Of a stretch of DNA of 64,000 bases, positions 53,050 to 61,196 are shown one piece after another. Position 1 is the first letter of the stretch. Every line of letters starts with the position of its first letter. The translations under genes and the position numbers were made by a program. This DNA comes from BS750m-G57 sp964607575 (GTDB lineage Bacteria > Planctomycetota > Phycisphaerae > SM23-33). The stretch lies in NCBI GenBank assembly GCA_964607575.1, contig CAZSLS010000006.1:17466-81465 (forward strand), in the 5' to 3' direction. Under the pieces are notes generated by a model. It saw nothing but the letters and a program-made list of their open reading frames with translations. It was not told the DNA's origin and made no database searches.

Positions 53050-53189
53050 ATCGGCGCGTGCAACGGACGGATCAGGCCCGGGAGGATCTGATAGGTATCT
53101 GGTCCTACATTGCTGACGACGATCCCGACGCGACCGACCGACTTCTGGATGAGATCGACGAGGTTTGCGGCACGCTGGCTTCGTCCTGA
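53046..53189 (+). pseudogene. ParE-type toxin, N-terminal fragment
   Basis: 47 codons read MNRRVQRTDQAREDLIGIW, then SYIADDDPDATDRLLDEIDE and a stop. This is the beginning of a RelE/ParE-superfamily toxin, normally about 95-100 aa; the C-terminal half with the catalytic or gyrase-binding surface is absent. With the truncated parD upstream, the pair is a dead toxin-antitoxin remnant. The HEAT-repeat gene on the other strand ends 36 bases away. Confidence 0.62.
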
Positions 53190-53224
53190 CAAGTCGTCCT
53201 GCGGACTACGACGCGGCAGGCCTG

Positions 53225-54202
53225 CTACCGATTTGACAAAGATTTGCTCCTGGATGTCCCTGGACTTCTGGATTTTCGGCGTCTGTCGCGAGCCTCGGCG
53301 TCCTTTTTCTTCTTTTGCCACCGGCGCCATTTTTCGGCTTCGGCCTTGGCGATGTTGATGGTGCGGATGGTCATCCCGGCGGCTTTGCGGATGGTCCTAG
53401 ATTCCTTGCGGTCCAGGGCGATCCTGGTGAGCTTGTCGATCGCCGCGTCGGCGGAGGCCTTCATACCGGCCAGTTGGCGCATGGCGCGCGTTCGCGTGCG
53501 GTCGGGCGGTTTGTTGAGGCGTTCGATCAGTTTTTCGACCATGTCCTGAAGCTGCTTGCGGATCGCGTGTGGATCGCCTTTCTTGTCGGGCGGCGCCGAG
53601 GCGGCGTCCGCCAAACCGGGGGCGAACCACAACTCGGACACCAGCGCCTTGACGGTGACCTGGGCGGCCCGTCGGGTTAGCTTGTCGGTGGTGTTGGCGG
53701 CGAGGTGCCTGGCCGCGGGCAGCGCGGGAGCCCCCAGCGCCTTGAGCCAGCGAAGTTGGGTCAGCGCCCGCCGCTTGACCGTCTCGTCGGCGTCGCCCAA
53801 GCGGGCTATCAGTCCAACAAGCGTTTGCGACCGGGCGGTCAGATCGGTCGGCGGATCGGGCTCGACGCCGGCCTGGAGGATCTTCTCGAGTATCCGCCGC
53901 ATCATGGCGGCGACCTGGGGCCGGCCCGTTCTTCCGGTCGTCTCACGACGGATGCATGCCTTCAGCGCCGGTACCGCGCGCTTGCGCAGCAGGACCAGGT
54001 CTCCGGGCGTGGCGTTATCGACGGCCTGTTCCAGTTCCACCACGCAGGTCAATTGCGCCGTAACGTCGTTTCGGGTCAACCCGCGGATCAGCCGGTCGAG
54101 CCGGTGTTCGGTCAGGTTTCCTGTCTTCGGCGTCTGCGCGGGGCGGGCGACGGTGGTCGTCAACAGCACGCATGCAATAACGGCGATAGATTTGTTACTC
54201 AT
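53225..54202 (-). CDS. Exported HEAT-like repeat protein
   Basis: About 325 aa from ATG 54202 with GGAG upstream. A signal peptide (MSNKSIAVIACVLLTTTVARP) leads into helical repeats (~30-290), such as RRALTQLRWLKALGAPALPA and RTRAMRQLAGMKASADAAID, consistent with HEAT/ARM folds. The last ~45 residues are extremely Lys/Arg-rich (RRWQKKKKDAEARDRRRK), a possible nucleic-acid or polyanion-binding tail, odd for an exported protein. No enzyme motif. Function unknown. Confidence 0.65.
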   Translation of the reverse strand: MSNKSIAVIACVLLTTTVARPAQTPKTGNLTEHRLDRLIRGLTRNDVTAQLTCVVELEQAVDNATPGDLVLLRKRAVPALKACIRRETTGRTGRPQVAAMMRRILEKILQAGVEPDPPTDLTARSQTLVGLIARLGDADETVKRRALTQLRWLKALGAPALPAARHLAANTTDKLTRRAAQVTVKALVSELWFAPGLADAASAPPDKKGDPHAIRKQLQDMVEKLIERLNKPPDRTRTRAMRQLAGMKASADAAIDKLTRIALDRKESRTIRKAAGMTIRTINIAKAEAEKWRRWQKKKKDAEARDRRRKSRSPGTSRSKSLSNR

Positions 54203-54264
54203 GGCGTTCTCCGAATCCATTCGCCTGACCCGTTTAATGCTTCGCTCGGGGTCCGGTCTTGTTA

Positions 54265-54966
54265 TCAAGTACGGTCTTTATAAAACTTGATGACCTCGTC
54301 GAGTGATTTACCGGGCATCTGGCCGTGGATTCCCGGGAAACTGACTTTGGGTATTTTAAGAAGAAACGAAGATATCTCACCGGGACTGCTAACTTCTCCT
54401 TCCGATGCGATAAGCAACGTGTCGCTATCAAGCAGCTTGCGGATATGTTCCGTCTTCAATCGGTTGGGTAATGTAGGATCAATCAACGCAAGACCGGCTA
54501 CGCGATCCAAAAGTTCGGGATGCCGCTCCAAAAACTCGACCATGATTTTCCCGCCCATGGAAAAACCAATAAAGCCCAATTTCCTGTCAACGTCAATATC
54601 GGCTACAACCCGCTGGAGTTGATAATGAAAGGAGTCTCCCTCAATATCCGGATCAAAACAATTGGGATTGATAGCTATAAGACCAATGTCATTATTTGCA
54701 AATTCGCGGAAATATGACTCCATGCTGGTTTCACTGACTTGCGAGTGCTGCAGCAGAGTATACGACCAGACTCCCGCTTGTTCAGGATAGCCGAGAACAG
54801 CGATAACAATAAGTTCTTTGTCAAACGCTCCGGGTGTGATCAGGTTCCAGTACTCTTTACCCACTCGCCGATCAGTATAGACCTTCTTTTGAGCTACATC
54901 TGCCGCCACAATATCGGCTACGATTCGGTCTACTGCCTCCCGTAGTTGTGTTTCATCTTCAAGCAT
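54265..54966 (-). CDS. Alpha/beta hydrolase (dienelactone hydrolase-like)
   Basis: About 233 aa from ATG 54966, with AGAGG upstream. The nucleophile elbow is GFSMGGK (G-x-S-x-G), the acid is likely D in LALIDPT or a later residue, and the His lies in FPGIHGQMPG. No signal peptide. The segment from here to 55337 looks less GC-rich than its neighbours, and divergence from thiS suggests a separately acquired pair. Substrate unknown. Confidence 0.75.
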   Translation of the reverse strand: MLEDETQLREAVDRIVADIVAADVAQKKVYTDRRVGKEYWNLITPGAFDKELIVIAVLGYPEQAGVWSYTLLQHSQVSETSMESYFREFANNDIGLIAINPNCFDPDIEGDSFHYQLQRVVADIDVDRKLGFIGFSMGGKIMVEFLERHPELLDRVAGLALIDPTLPNRLKTEHIRKLLDSDTLLIASEGEVSSPGEISSFLLKIPKVSFPGIHGQMPGKSLDEVIKFYKDRT

Positions 54967-55130
54967 AAGCCTCTTCTTTCTGTTTTCCTGGAAACACGCC
55001 GCAAAGCAACCGTCAGTCATCGCTGGCTGAGACAAACTGTTTGACGACCACCGATTCGGTTTGTTAACATTTTGCCCTGAATATATCAAGACTGATTTCA
55101 AACAGGCAATAGGTTTTGCGAGGATATGCA

Positions 55131-55337
55131 ATGAAACTGTGTTTAAATGGCGAAGAATCCGATTTTGCAGATGGTCTGACTATAAGTGGACTTTTAGTTG
55201 AGCAAGAGGTCAAGACACCGGAGATGGTATCAGTTGAACTTAACGGTCAGATTCTGAAAAGGTCGAAATTTGAAGATACGGTAGTGAAGGATGGTGATAA
55301 AATAGAGTTTCTGTTCTTTGCAGGAGGCGGTAGTTAA
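55131..55337 (+). CDS. thiS: ThiS/MoaD-type sulfur carrier protein
   Basis: 68 aa from ATG 55131 with GAGG upstream. The ubiquitin-like fold pattern is clear: MKLCLNGEE, LTISGLLVEQ, VSVELNGQIL and VKDGDKIEFLFFAGGGS. ThiS ends in a di-glycine that is adenylated and thiocarboxylated for thiazole synthesis; here the C-terminus is GGGS, one residue beyond the glycines, so either processing exposes them or this is a divergent carrier. No thiG/thiF neighbours. The symbol is tentative; MoaD-like use elsewhere is possible. Confidence 0.65.
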   Translation: MKLCLNGEESDFADGLTISGLLVEQEVKTPEMVSVELNGQILKRSKFEDTVVKDGDKIEFLFFAGGGS

Positions 55338-55344
55338 GAAAGGC

Positions 55345-55368
55345 GTCGCCGTCGCCGTCGCCGTCGCC
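55345..55368. repeat. Short tandem repeat (GTCGCC)x4
   Basis: Four perfect copies of the hexamer GTCGCC sit directly after the thiS stop. Such a repeat can vary in copy number; no function is seen. Confidence 0.7.
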
Positions 55369-55521
55369 GCTAAGCCGTTGTCGTTCACTTCTCCGGTATT
55401 AAGTGAAGAACCTCAGTAAATACTAAGTTTACACACGGAGTCCGGCGCTGCGCGAGAGAGATGTTTGATATGGGATGCTGCTCTGCGAAATAGGACTTCG
55501 CCACGAAGCAGGAGTTATTGA

Positions 55522-56730
55522 CTATACCGTCATGGTTGAAGAGCGTTCGAGTTGTTCGATTTTCTGCTGCAACTCATTCTCGGCTTGCCTCCGATCGCGG
55601 AGTTCGTCCCTGAGTCGCTGGGAGGAAGTCTGCACTTCCTCGCTCATACGATCGAACGCGCGTGCGAGGTCGCCTATCTCGTCGCGTCGCTTGCTACCGA
55701 TCCTGTAATCCATGTTACCCCTGGATAGTTCGGCGGTGGCGTCTGCGAGTGTTTTGAGCGGACGGCAGATAGAACGAGTGATGATCGTCCCGATAATCAG
55801 CGCGGCTATGATCGCGAAAATGCTTACCGCTATCGTAACGATCTTGGCACGTCCAGCCGCCTGTCCCCTGTCTGCGATCCGCTTCTCAATGTACTTCTGC
55901 ATCTTGTAATCTATCACGCCATCGGCGAGGGAGATTTGCTTGTACATTTCTGAGAATTGCTGCTCTGTTTTATCGTGCGTTGTCACGAGTCCTCTTGCAA
56001 CGGTGATTGCCCTGGTCCACTTGGTCTCGAATTCCCGGATGGGTTCGGTCTCGCTTTCGGCGTCCGCGAGAGTTTTGTATTTCGCCCAGAACTCCGCGAC
56101 GTCGTCGAACTGTTTTTCCATTAGTTGCGCGAATGTCTTCTGTGCATGTCCGGATCGTTCGATGTTCTTGTCGAGCCCCGTATATTGCTCGGCTGCGTGA
56201 ATGACCTCCCAGATGCTGACCTCGACCTCCCTGAGGGCCTGTTCCTTGGCGAGGATGTTCGGGTCGGATGATGAGAATACAGCTTGTATCTTGAAATCGA
56301 TTATATCGTCGGCTTCGTCTACCAGTGTGAATAGTTCGTCTTCGGCGGCTTTTTGCCTTGTCACCAGTTCCATCATCTGCTCGCCGGCAACGTTTGCTCG
56401 CCACCAGTAGCGTCCGAACTCTTCTGTAGACCGCCTCTCGGCGGCGGTGTCGATCAGTGTGATGTACTTCGAAAAGAACGCATTAACTTTGCCAAACTGT
56501 TCTTCATAAAGCTCTGAGTAATATGGGTCGGCGGTCGATCGAAAGGCGTCGGCTGCGTGAGTGGCTTCCCAGATGCTGACCTCGACTTCCCTGAGATTCT
56601 GCTCCATAGGCAGTTCCACATGTCGCAGTTGCTCGACATGCCCGGAAAGGGGTATCACCTGAGAGGCCACAAGCACCACTAACAGCGCAAAGACGAAGAA
56701 TCCGGCCCGCAGTTTTTGACGTATCCTCAT
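55522..56730 (-). CDS. Membrane sensor with duplicated helical domain and HAMP, no output domain
   Basis: About 402 aa from ATG 56730. TM1 (~7-25, FFVFALLVVLVASQVIPL) and TM2 (~310-335, IVTIAVSIFAIIAALIIGTI) bracket a helical periplasmic region. This contains two copies of LREVEVSIWE followed by HAA (at ~46 and ~168), indicating an internal duplication of a four-helix sensor. A HAMP domain (~335-388; MDYRIGSKRRDEIGDLARAF) and a short coiled coil follow, and the protein then stops, with no HisKA, MCP or GGDEF domain. It may be a truncated chemoreceptor/kinase or a sensor acting through a partner. Confidence 0.75.
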   Translation of the reverse strand: MRIRQKLRAGFFVFALLVVLVASQVIPLSGHVEQLRHVELPMEQNLREVEVSIWEATHAADAFRSTADPYYSELYEEQFGKVNAFFSKYITLIDTAAERRSTEEFGRYWWRANVAGEQMMELVTRQKAAEDELFTLVDEADDIIDFKIQAVFSSSDPNILAKEQALREVEVSIWEVIHAAEQYTGLDKNIERSGHAQKTFAQLMEKQFDDVAEFWAKYKTLADAESETEPIREFETKWTRAITVARGLVTTHDKTEQQFSEMYKQISLADGVIDYKMQKYIEKRIADRGQAAGRAKIVTIAVSIFAIIAALIIGTIITRSICRPLKTLADATAELSRGNMDYRIGSKRRDEIGDLARAFDRMSEEVQTSSQRLRDELRDRRQAENELQQKIEQLERSSTMTV

Positions 56731-56925
56731 TTTCAGTACCTTATGCGATGCAAATCTTTGAAGATCATCGACGATTCGTCGGGCGAAGGGTGTTTGCCCG
56801 GACCCTATCGCTATTTCGGACAGTTTATTACCGTCCTTTAGCAAGTGGCGGGGATTCCGGCGGGCGCTAAAGGGGTGGTGAGGTATGGGATTTGGTTTGA
56901 CGGTTGACAGCTACCTCGCCGTGAA

Positions 56926-57471
56926 TCACGTCAGTTCGAAGATGGACTGGGTTTTGACTATTGTCAGGTCGTCGGGGAAGGCGTGGAATGTGAATACGTG
57001 GAGACCGGCGGGCTTGGCTTCGTAGTCGATGAAGGTAAACGGCGTCAGTGGCGGGCGGGTCATCCATGTGGGGAACGGGACGAACAATCCGCGGCGGGCG
57101 CCGATCCTGGCCAGGTCGTGGTGAGTCTTGTGGTAGACCATCGGACTCATCCGTTCGACCTGGAAGTTCATCATGTAGTTGATGCCTTGCGTGCGCCTGT
57201 GATGGTGCGCTTTCTCGCCGCGGAAAGGCATCTTCCTGAGTACGCCGGAGGCGGGCAGTCCGCCGCGGTCGTCGGCAGTCAACTCGACCAGCGAGCGTTT
57301 CCCGCGGAAGAACCCGATCACGTGCGTGCATCCGGTAACCCATATCTGGGCTTCATACCCGCCGACAATCAGGTGGCGGTCATGGTATATATCGAACAGC
57401 TCCGGATGAAGGGGCCGGTCGTAGAGGTAATACCTCAGTGACGAAATTCTCTGTTGCTGACGAGTATCCAT
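56926..57471 (-). CDS. DUF2617 family protein
   Basis: 181 aa. YLYDRPLHPELFDIY near the start, RMPFRGEKAHH-type and YMMNFQVERM mid-segments, and the C-terminal FHAFPDDLTIVKTQSIFEL match the DUF2617 pattern that I know from planctomycetes. No signal peptide or membrane segment. Nothing is known to me of its reaction. It appears to have its own promoter at 57553-57580. Confidence 0.72.
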   Translation of the reverse strand: MDTRQQQRISSLRYYLYDRPLHPELFDIYHDRHLIVGGYEAQIWVTGCTHVIGFFRGKRSLVELTADDRGGLPASGVLRKMPFRGEKAHHHRRTQGINYMMNFQVERMSPMVYHKTHHDLARIGARRGLFVPFPTWMTRPPLTPFTFIDYEAKPAGLHVFTFHAFPDDLTIVKTQSIFELT

Positions 57472-57552
57472 GATGCCTGAGCTCTTGTAACTTCTCTCGT
57501 GGATTCAGAGGCGGCGGGCGAGCCTCCTCGGAACCCATGACTTCCTACTGCC

Positions 57553-57580
57553 ATTATACAGCACAGGCCCTGGTATGCAA
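57553..57580 (-). promoter_or_regulatory. Candidate promoter of the DUF2617 gene
   Basis: Read on the minus strand, TTGCAT (57580-57575) is followed after 16 bases by a perfect TATAAT (57558-57553), about 80 bases before the DUF2617 start. The -35 box is a partial match. Confidence 0.4.
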
Positions 57581-57661
57581 AGTGTCCTGCTGGTCAATAA
57601 TATATCGCGGACTTCAGGCGCTCTTTCCACTGGTCAATTGGTGCCCGGGACAGCCGGTAAG

Positions 57662-57801
57662 CAGTGATCAGTGATCAGTGATCAGTAACGACAACGACGC
57701 GCGAAACCGCAAGCGGTTTGATGCGCGCGGGCAAACACGTTCATCCGCTCGCCACAAAACCGCTTGCGGTTTCGCGCGTCGTTACTGCTCACTGATTACT
57801 G
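57662..57801. repeat. Long inverted repeat with TGATCAG-rich direct repeats
   Basis: Perfect 27-base inverted arms lie at 57693-57719 and 57757-57783 (AACGACGCGCGAAACCGC... and its complement), separated by 37 bases. The similarity continues outward: three GTGATCA units (57664-57684) face an imperfect copy at 57784-57801. The right arm overlaps the stop and last codons of the DUF2062 gene. It could form a long hairpin acting as a terminator, and it looks like a dispersed palindromic element. The rest of the 310-base gap (57472-57661) shows only the promoter candidate. Confidence 0.75.
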
Positions 57802-58294
57802 TCTTTTCGTGGCGATGGCGGAGCTTGCGATACTTGACTACCGCGTAGTAGATCAGTCCGTAGGATATTACGCCCAGCGATAAGCCCACGATAAGGCTGC
57901 CTATCCAGAGCGGCCAGAATACCTGCCACGTTGCGGCCCACCAGTTCTGGACCGTTTCCAACCATGAGCCAGTGAAGGTCATTGCCTTGGTGAAATCGGG
58001 ATCTGGAGAATTGCTGCCTAACACCCACTTACCGATCTTGTAGTTTGGCCAGAAGATCGGTACGAGTGTGGCGGGGTTGGATATCCACACAAACGGTACG
58101 CCGACAAGCTTATTTGCCCCCAGCAACCACGCCATCGCCACCACCAGCAGCATCTGGAAACCGACGGTGGGCGTCCAGGTGATGAACATACCAATGGCCA
58201 CGCCCAACGCTATGCGGTGGGGCGTGTCATCCACGTGCAGGACCCTGTAGATGAAAAAGGCCTTGAGCTTTCTTAAGATAAAACGATGCGGCAT
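57782..58294 (-). CDS. DUF2062 family membrane protein
   Basis: 170 aa with three or so membrane segments (~27-60, 60-85 and 125-150). The family segment TPHRIALGVAIGMFITWTPT and WISNPATLVPIFW are clear. DUF2062 proteins often accompany polysaccharide or lipid glycosyltransferase genes; here it lies 21 bases after the GT9 gene and closes the envelope unit. Its last codons (VISEQ) are encoded by the arm of an inverted repeat, suggesting the repeat replaced or extended its native end. Confidence 0.85.
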   Translation of the reverse strand: MPHRFILRKLKAFFIYRVLHVDDTPHRIALGVAIGMFITWTPTVGFQMLLVVAMAWLLGANKLVGVPFVWISNPATLVPIFWPNYKIGKWVLGSNSPDPDFTKAMTFTGSWLETVQNWWAATWQVFWPLWIGSLIVGLSLGVISYGLIYYAVVKYRKLRHRHEKTVISEQ

Positions 58295-58315
58295 GCTTCG
58301 TTCTCCGGTCTGCGT

Positions 58316-59374
58316 TCAGGCGGTCAGCCGCCTGGCGTTTGTCAGCATTGCGTCCGCTGCTTCGATAACTTCGTCGGGGTCAATAATCTGCATGCAGGAT
58401 ATGTGGCTGCACCGTTTCCTGAGGCAGCCGCCGCATGGGATATCCGCCACGATTGCCCGCCCGCTGCGGTACGGACCGGTACGCTCAGGGCGGGTCGGAC
58501 CGATCAGGACAACCGATTTGACTCCTACTGCCGGAGCGATCAGCGCGGCCGCTGAATCGCCGCAGATCACGCCGCCGGACGCGGCGATCATCGCCACGAG
58601 CTGGGTGATGCGCGTCTGTCCGGCGAGATTAATCGCCCCGGCGCCCGCATTTCGCATCGCAGTTTGGCAGAGATCCCGGTCGCCCGGTGCGCCCATTAAC
58701 ACCACGGTCGTCCGCTCGGTCATAGCCGATATCACCCGCTGCCAGTGTCGCGACGGATAGAGCTTGGTCTCCCATCGCGTGGGCGGTACGCAGACGAGGA
58801 ACCCGCCGGTCCGCAGGTTATTGGTTCGCAGAAAATCATCGGCGAACTCCTGTCCTTCCGGCGCGATCTGGAGGGTCATGTCGTCGCTGCGTGCGTCGAT
58901 GCCCAGGTGTCGCGCCAGTTCGATGTTGCGGTCGACCGTATGCAGCGCTTCGGGGGCGAAGCGATGGTTGTAGAACCACGCGGCGCCCTCCCTTGCCGAG
59001 GCGAAACCCGTTCGCACCGCCGCGCCGGTCGCCCTGGTGAATATCCCGCTCCGCAGCAGACCCTGGAGATCCAGCACCCAGTCGAAATGCGAGCGCCTCA
59101 GATTCCACAGAAAACTCACCACAAGCCCCGCCGCACTGACAGACCGCCACGCCTTGCCCATTCTCCCGCGATCGAAACCGACGATTTCGTCGAGGTCGCT
59201 ATCGTGCGATATCAGCGCGGCGCAGTTAGTGTTCACCAACCACGAAACGCGGCAGTGGGGGAACGTTCTTTTCAGACCTCGAAGGACGGGCATGGCGGTA
59301 ATCACGTCGCCCAGAGCACTGGGCTTGATGATGAGTACCCGCCGGGGCGCCGATGGAGCTGCTCTGGCGATCAT
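58316..59374 (-). CDS. GT9 family glycosyltransferase (heptosyltransferase-like)
   Basis: 352 aa from ATG 59374 (ATGA overlap with the kinase stop, GGGAGGG upstream). It opens with VLIIKPSALGDVITAMPVL, the ADP-heptose:LPS heptosyltransferase signature, and later has FLVCVPPTRWETKLYP, GDSAAALIAPAVGVKSVVLIGPT and a C-terminal Cys-rich CGGCLRKRCSHISCMQ typical of GT9. It acts on the cytoplasmic side in LPS core synthesis. The kinase upstream resembles LPS core kinases, which supports an LPS or similar glycolipid role. Confidence 0.88.
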   Translation of the reverse strand: MIARAAPSAPRRVLIIKPSALGDVITAMPVLRGLKRTFPHCRVSWLVNTNCAALISHDSDLDEIVGFDRGRMGKAWRSVSAAGLVVSFLWNLRRSHFDWVLDLQGLLRSGIFTRATGAAVRTGFASAREGAAWFYNHRFAPEALHTVDRNIELARHLGIDARSDDMTLQIAPEGQEFADDFLRTNNLRTGGFLVCVPPTRWETKLYPSRHWQRVISAMTERTTVVLMGAPGDRDLCQTAMRNAGAGAINLAGQTRITQLVAMIAASGGVICGDSAAALIAPAVGVKSVVLIGPTRPERTGPYRSGRAIVADIPCGGCLRKRCSHISCMQIIDPDEVIEAADAMLTNARRLTA

Positions 59375-61143
59375 GCCTGCGCCCTCCCGGCGCCGCGTTG
59401 ACGCTTGCGCTGGCGTTTGCGGCGGGATTTTATCTGCTGGCTGAGCTTCCTGGCGGACCACTGCTGCAGCACGCGCCAATACGGTTTGAATTCGATTCTC
59501 CCGGCGCCGGGGCGCCGCAGGTAGCCCAGGAGCATCCTCAGTCGCCCGGTATGGCTGACGGAGGTACACTCCAGCAGCGACACGTTGAGGCGCATCAGGC
59601 CCTGGAACCGCTGGCGCATGGATATGTGAGCGACACGCTTCAGACCGTCGAGATCGATCAGGACGACGTTCGGACCGTCTTCCAGCGTCCAATGCACCAG
59701 GATATTTCCGCTCTTGAGGTCCCTGTGTACCAGGTTGTTGTCGTGCAGGCGCCGCACCATGTGCCCGAGGCTGCTGAGCACGTTGCGGGCGATGGACTCC
59801 TGCTTATCCTCGCTGAGTTCGGCTAGTTGCGGATCGGCGACATGCGTCAACCGCGTGTGCAGGAACTGGTTGAGGTGCGATGCGGCAACGGTTTCAGTGA
59901 TCAGGATGCTGTCGGTCAGAAACGGTCCGGTTCTTTTCTCGATTGCCGCCAGCGGAAGGGCGGTGTCCACGCCGCGGGTCATCATCTGGTGACCGATACG
60001 AAACGCCCGCAGCGGGCGGGAAGCACGAAGACAGTCGAAGATTATCTTCCAGGTCCGCTTGCGGCGGGGACGTTTGATATGAACGTCCAGTTCGACCTCG
60101 CCGACCTTCAGACGGCGCCTCACTACCCGCCCGGAGGGACTGTCCTTGATGATTTCAACCCCGTCGCCTTCAAGCAGCTCCGGTCCTCGGGCCAGCACCT
60201 CGCTCCAGCCCTCGGCGGTAAGTACATGACTTGCGGCGGTGGACCCCGGGGGGCGATGTTTCGATGCCAGTACAACGTACCCTTTCCAGTGTCCGGGTAG
60301 GGAGATGTCGGTGAAATAGCGATTCTTACCGGTGACGCGGCGGTCTCTGTGCGCGCGATGTTTTCGCGTGTGTCTCCGGGCCATCTGGTCGATAAGGAAC
60401 TCCCAACCGCGCAGCGTGCCCCTGGCGCCGCTTTCAGCGAGGTAGTGTTTGAGGAAGCGCAGTCGCTGCGTGCGGGTTGTCGTGTCGCGGCGATCGTGGA
60501 GTAGTTGTGCGAGGTTGGCTGTCCGGGCCAGCCTGGACAGGCGCATGCGGCGCTTGAGGCGGTGCAGATCGGTCATCACGAGCCTCGGGGCGCCTTCCCG
60601 CGGGACCACGAGGATATTACCGAGATGCAGATCGCGGTGAATTACTCCCGCCGCATGCATGCGGGCCACCATCTCCGCGAGGGCTTTCGTCGCGCCGGCG
60701 ATTGCGGGCTTTCCGGCGTCGCCGGCGGCGAGCTGCTCGTCGTACCACCGATCGCCTGGCAAGGCGCCTTGGACGGCGACTGTCGCGTACCATTCCGGAC
60801 CGCGGGATGATGCAGCTAACGGCTCGGGCGTTTCAACTCCCGCCGATCGCAGGTACTGCGCGTAGTACAATTCGCGCGAGGCGTGGCTGACTCCGAGCGT
60901 GCGCGCGACGCGATGGAAGAACGATTGCCCGTGAAAGTGTTTGAGGTAGATATCGGTGCCGCCGACGTTTCCGCGATAGACCGTGCGGGAGGTGTTGTGC
61001 TTCACCCGCGTCCAGTCCGGTTCGCGCGGCGCGTCGAGGGATGCTGTCCGGCCGGTCAGAAGCGCACGGGCCTCGTCGCCGGCGTATGCTATCCGGGAAT
61101 CGCGTTTCTGCGGCGGGTTGTCTGGTTTCTGTGGGGCGGGCAT
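59371..61143 (-). CDS. Fused tandem WaaP/KdkA-like LPS core kinase
   Basis: 590 aa with two kinase-fold domains in one chain. The first spans ~40-260 with catalytic loop VIHRDLHLGN (D171) and MTDLHRL as a DFG-like site. The second spans ~290-560 with LVHRDLKSGN (D475) and LIDLDGLKR. The HRD-x-x-x-x-N loop occurs in both, so both may be active. Such kinases phosphorylate heptose or Kdo in LPS. The C-terminus is strongly basic (RRKRQRKRQR), a possible membrane tether. It is coupled to the GT9 gene by a 4-base overlap. A tandem fusion is unusual for this family. Confidence 0.8.
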   Translation of the reverse strand: MPAPQKPDNPPQKRDSRIAYAGDEARALLTGRTASLDAPREPDWTRVKHNTSRTVYRGNVGGTDIYLKHFHGQSFFHRVARTLGVSHASRELYYAQYLRSAGVETPEPLAASSRGPEWYATVAVQGALPGDRWYDEQLAAGDAGKPAIAGATKALAEMVARMHAAGVIHRDLHLGNILVVPREGAPRLVMTDLHRLKRRMRLSRLARTANLAQLLHDRRDTTTRTQRLRFLKHYLAESGARGTLRGWEFLIDQMARRHTRKHRAHRDRRVTGKNRYFTDISLPGHWKGYVVLASKHRPPGSTAASHVLTAEGWSEVLARGPELLEGDGVEIIKDSPSGRVVRRRLKVGEVELDVHIKRPRRKRTWKIIFDCLRASRPLRAFRIGHQMMTRGVDTALPLAAIEKRTGPFLTDSILITETVAASHLNQFLHTRLTHVADPQLAELSEDKQESIARNVLSSLGHMVRRLHDNNLVHRDLKSGNILVHWTLEDGPNVVLIDLDGLKRVAHISMRQRFQGLMRLNVSLLECTSVSHTGRLRMLLGYLRRPGAGRIEFKPYWRVLQQWSARKLSQQIKSRRKRQRKRQRGAGRAQA

Positions 61144-61196
61144 TGCGTGTCAGTGGTTTTTGCAGCGGGCATTATAGGACGGCGGGGTGAGTTTCT

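Noticed and set aside
57664..57684. GTGATCA direct repeats as a possible CRISPR
   Set aside because: Units are 7 bases with no spacers; they belong to a palindromic element.
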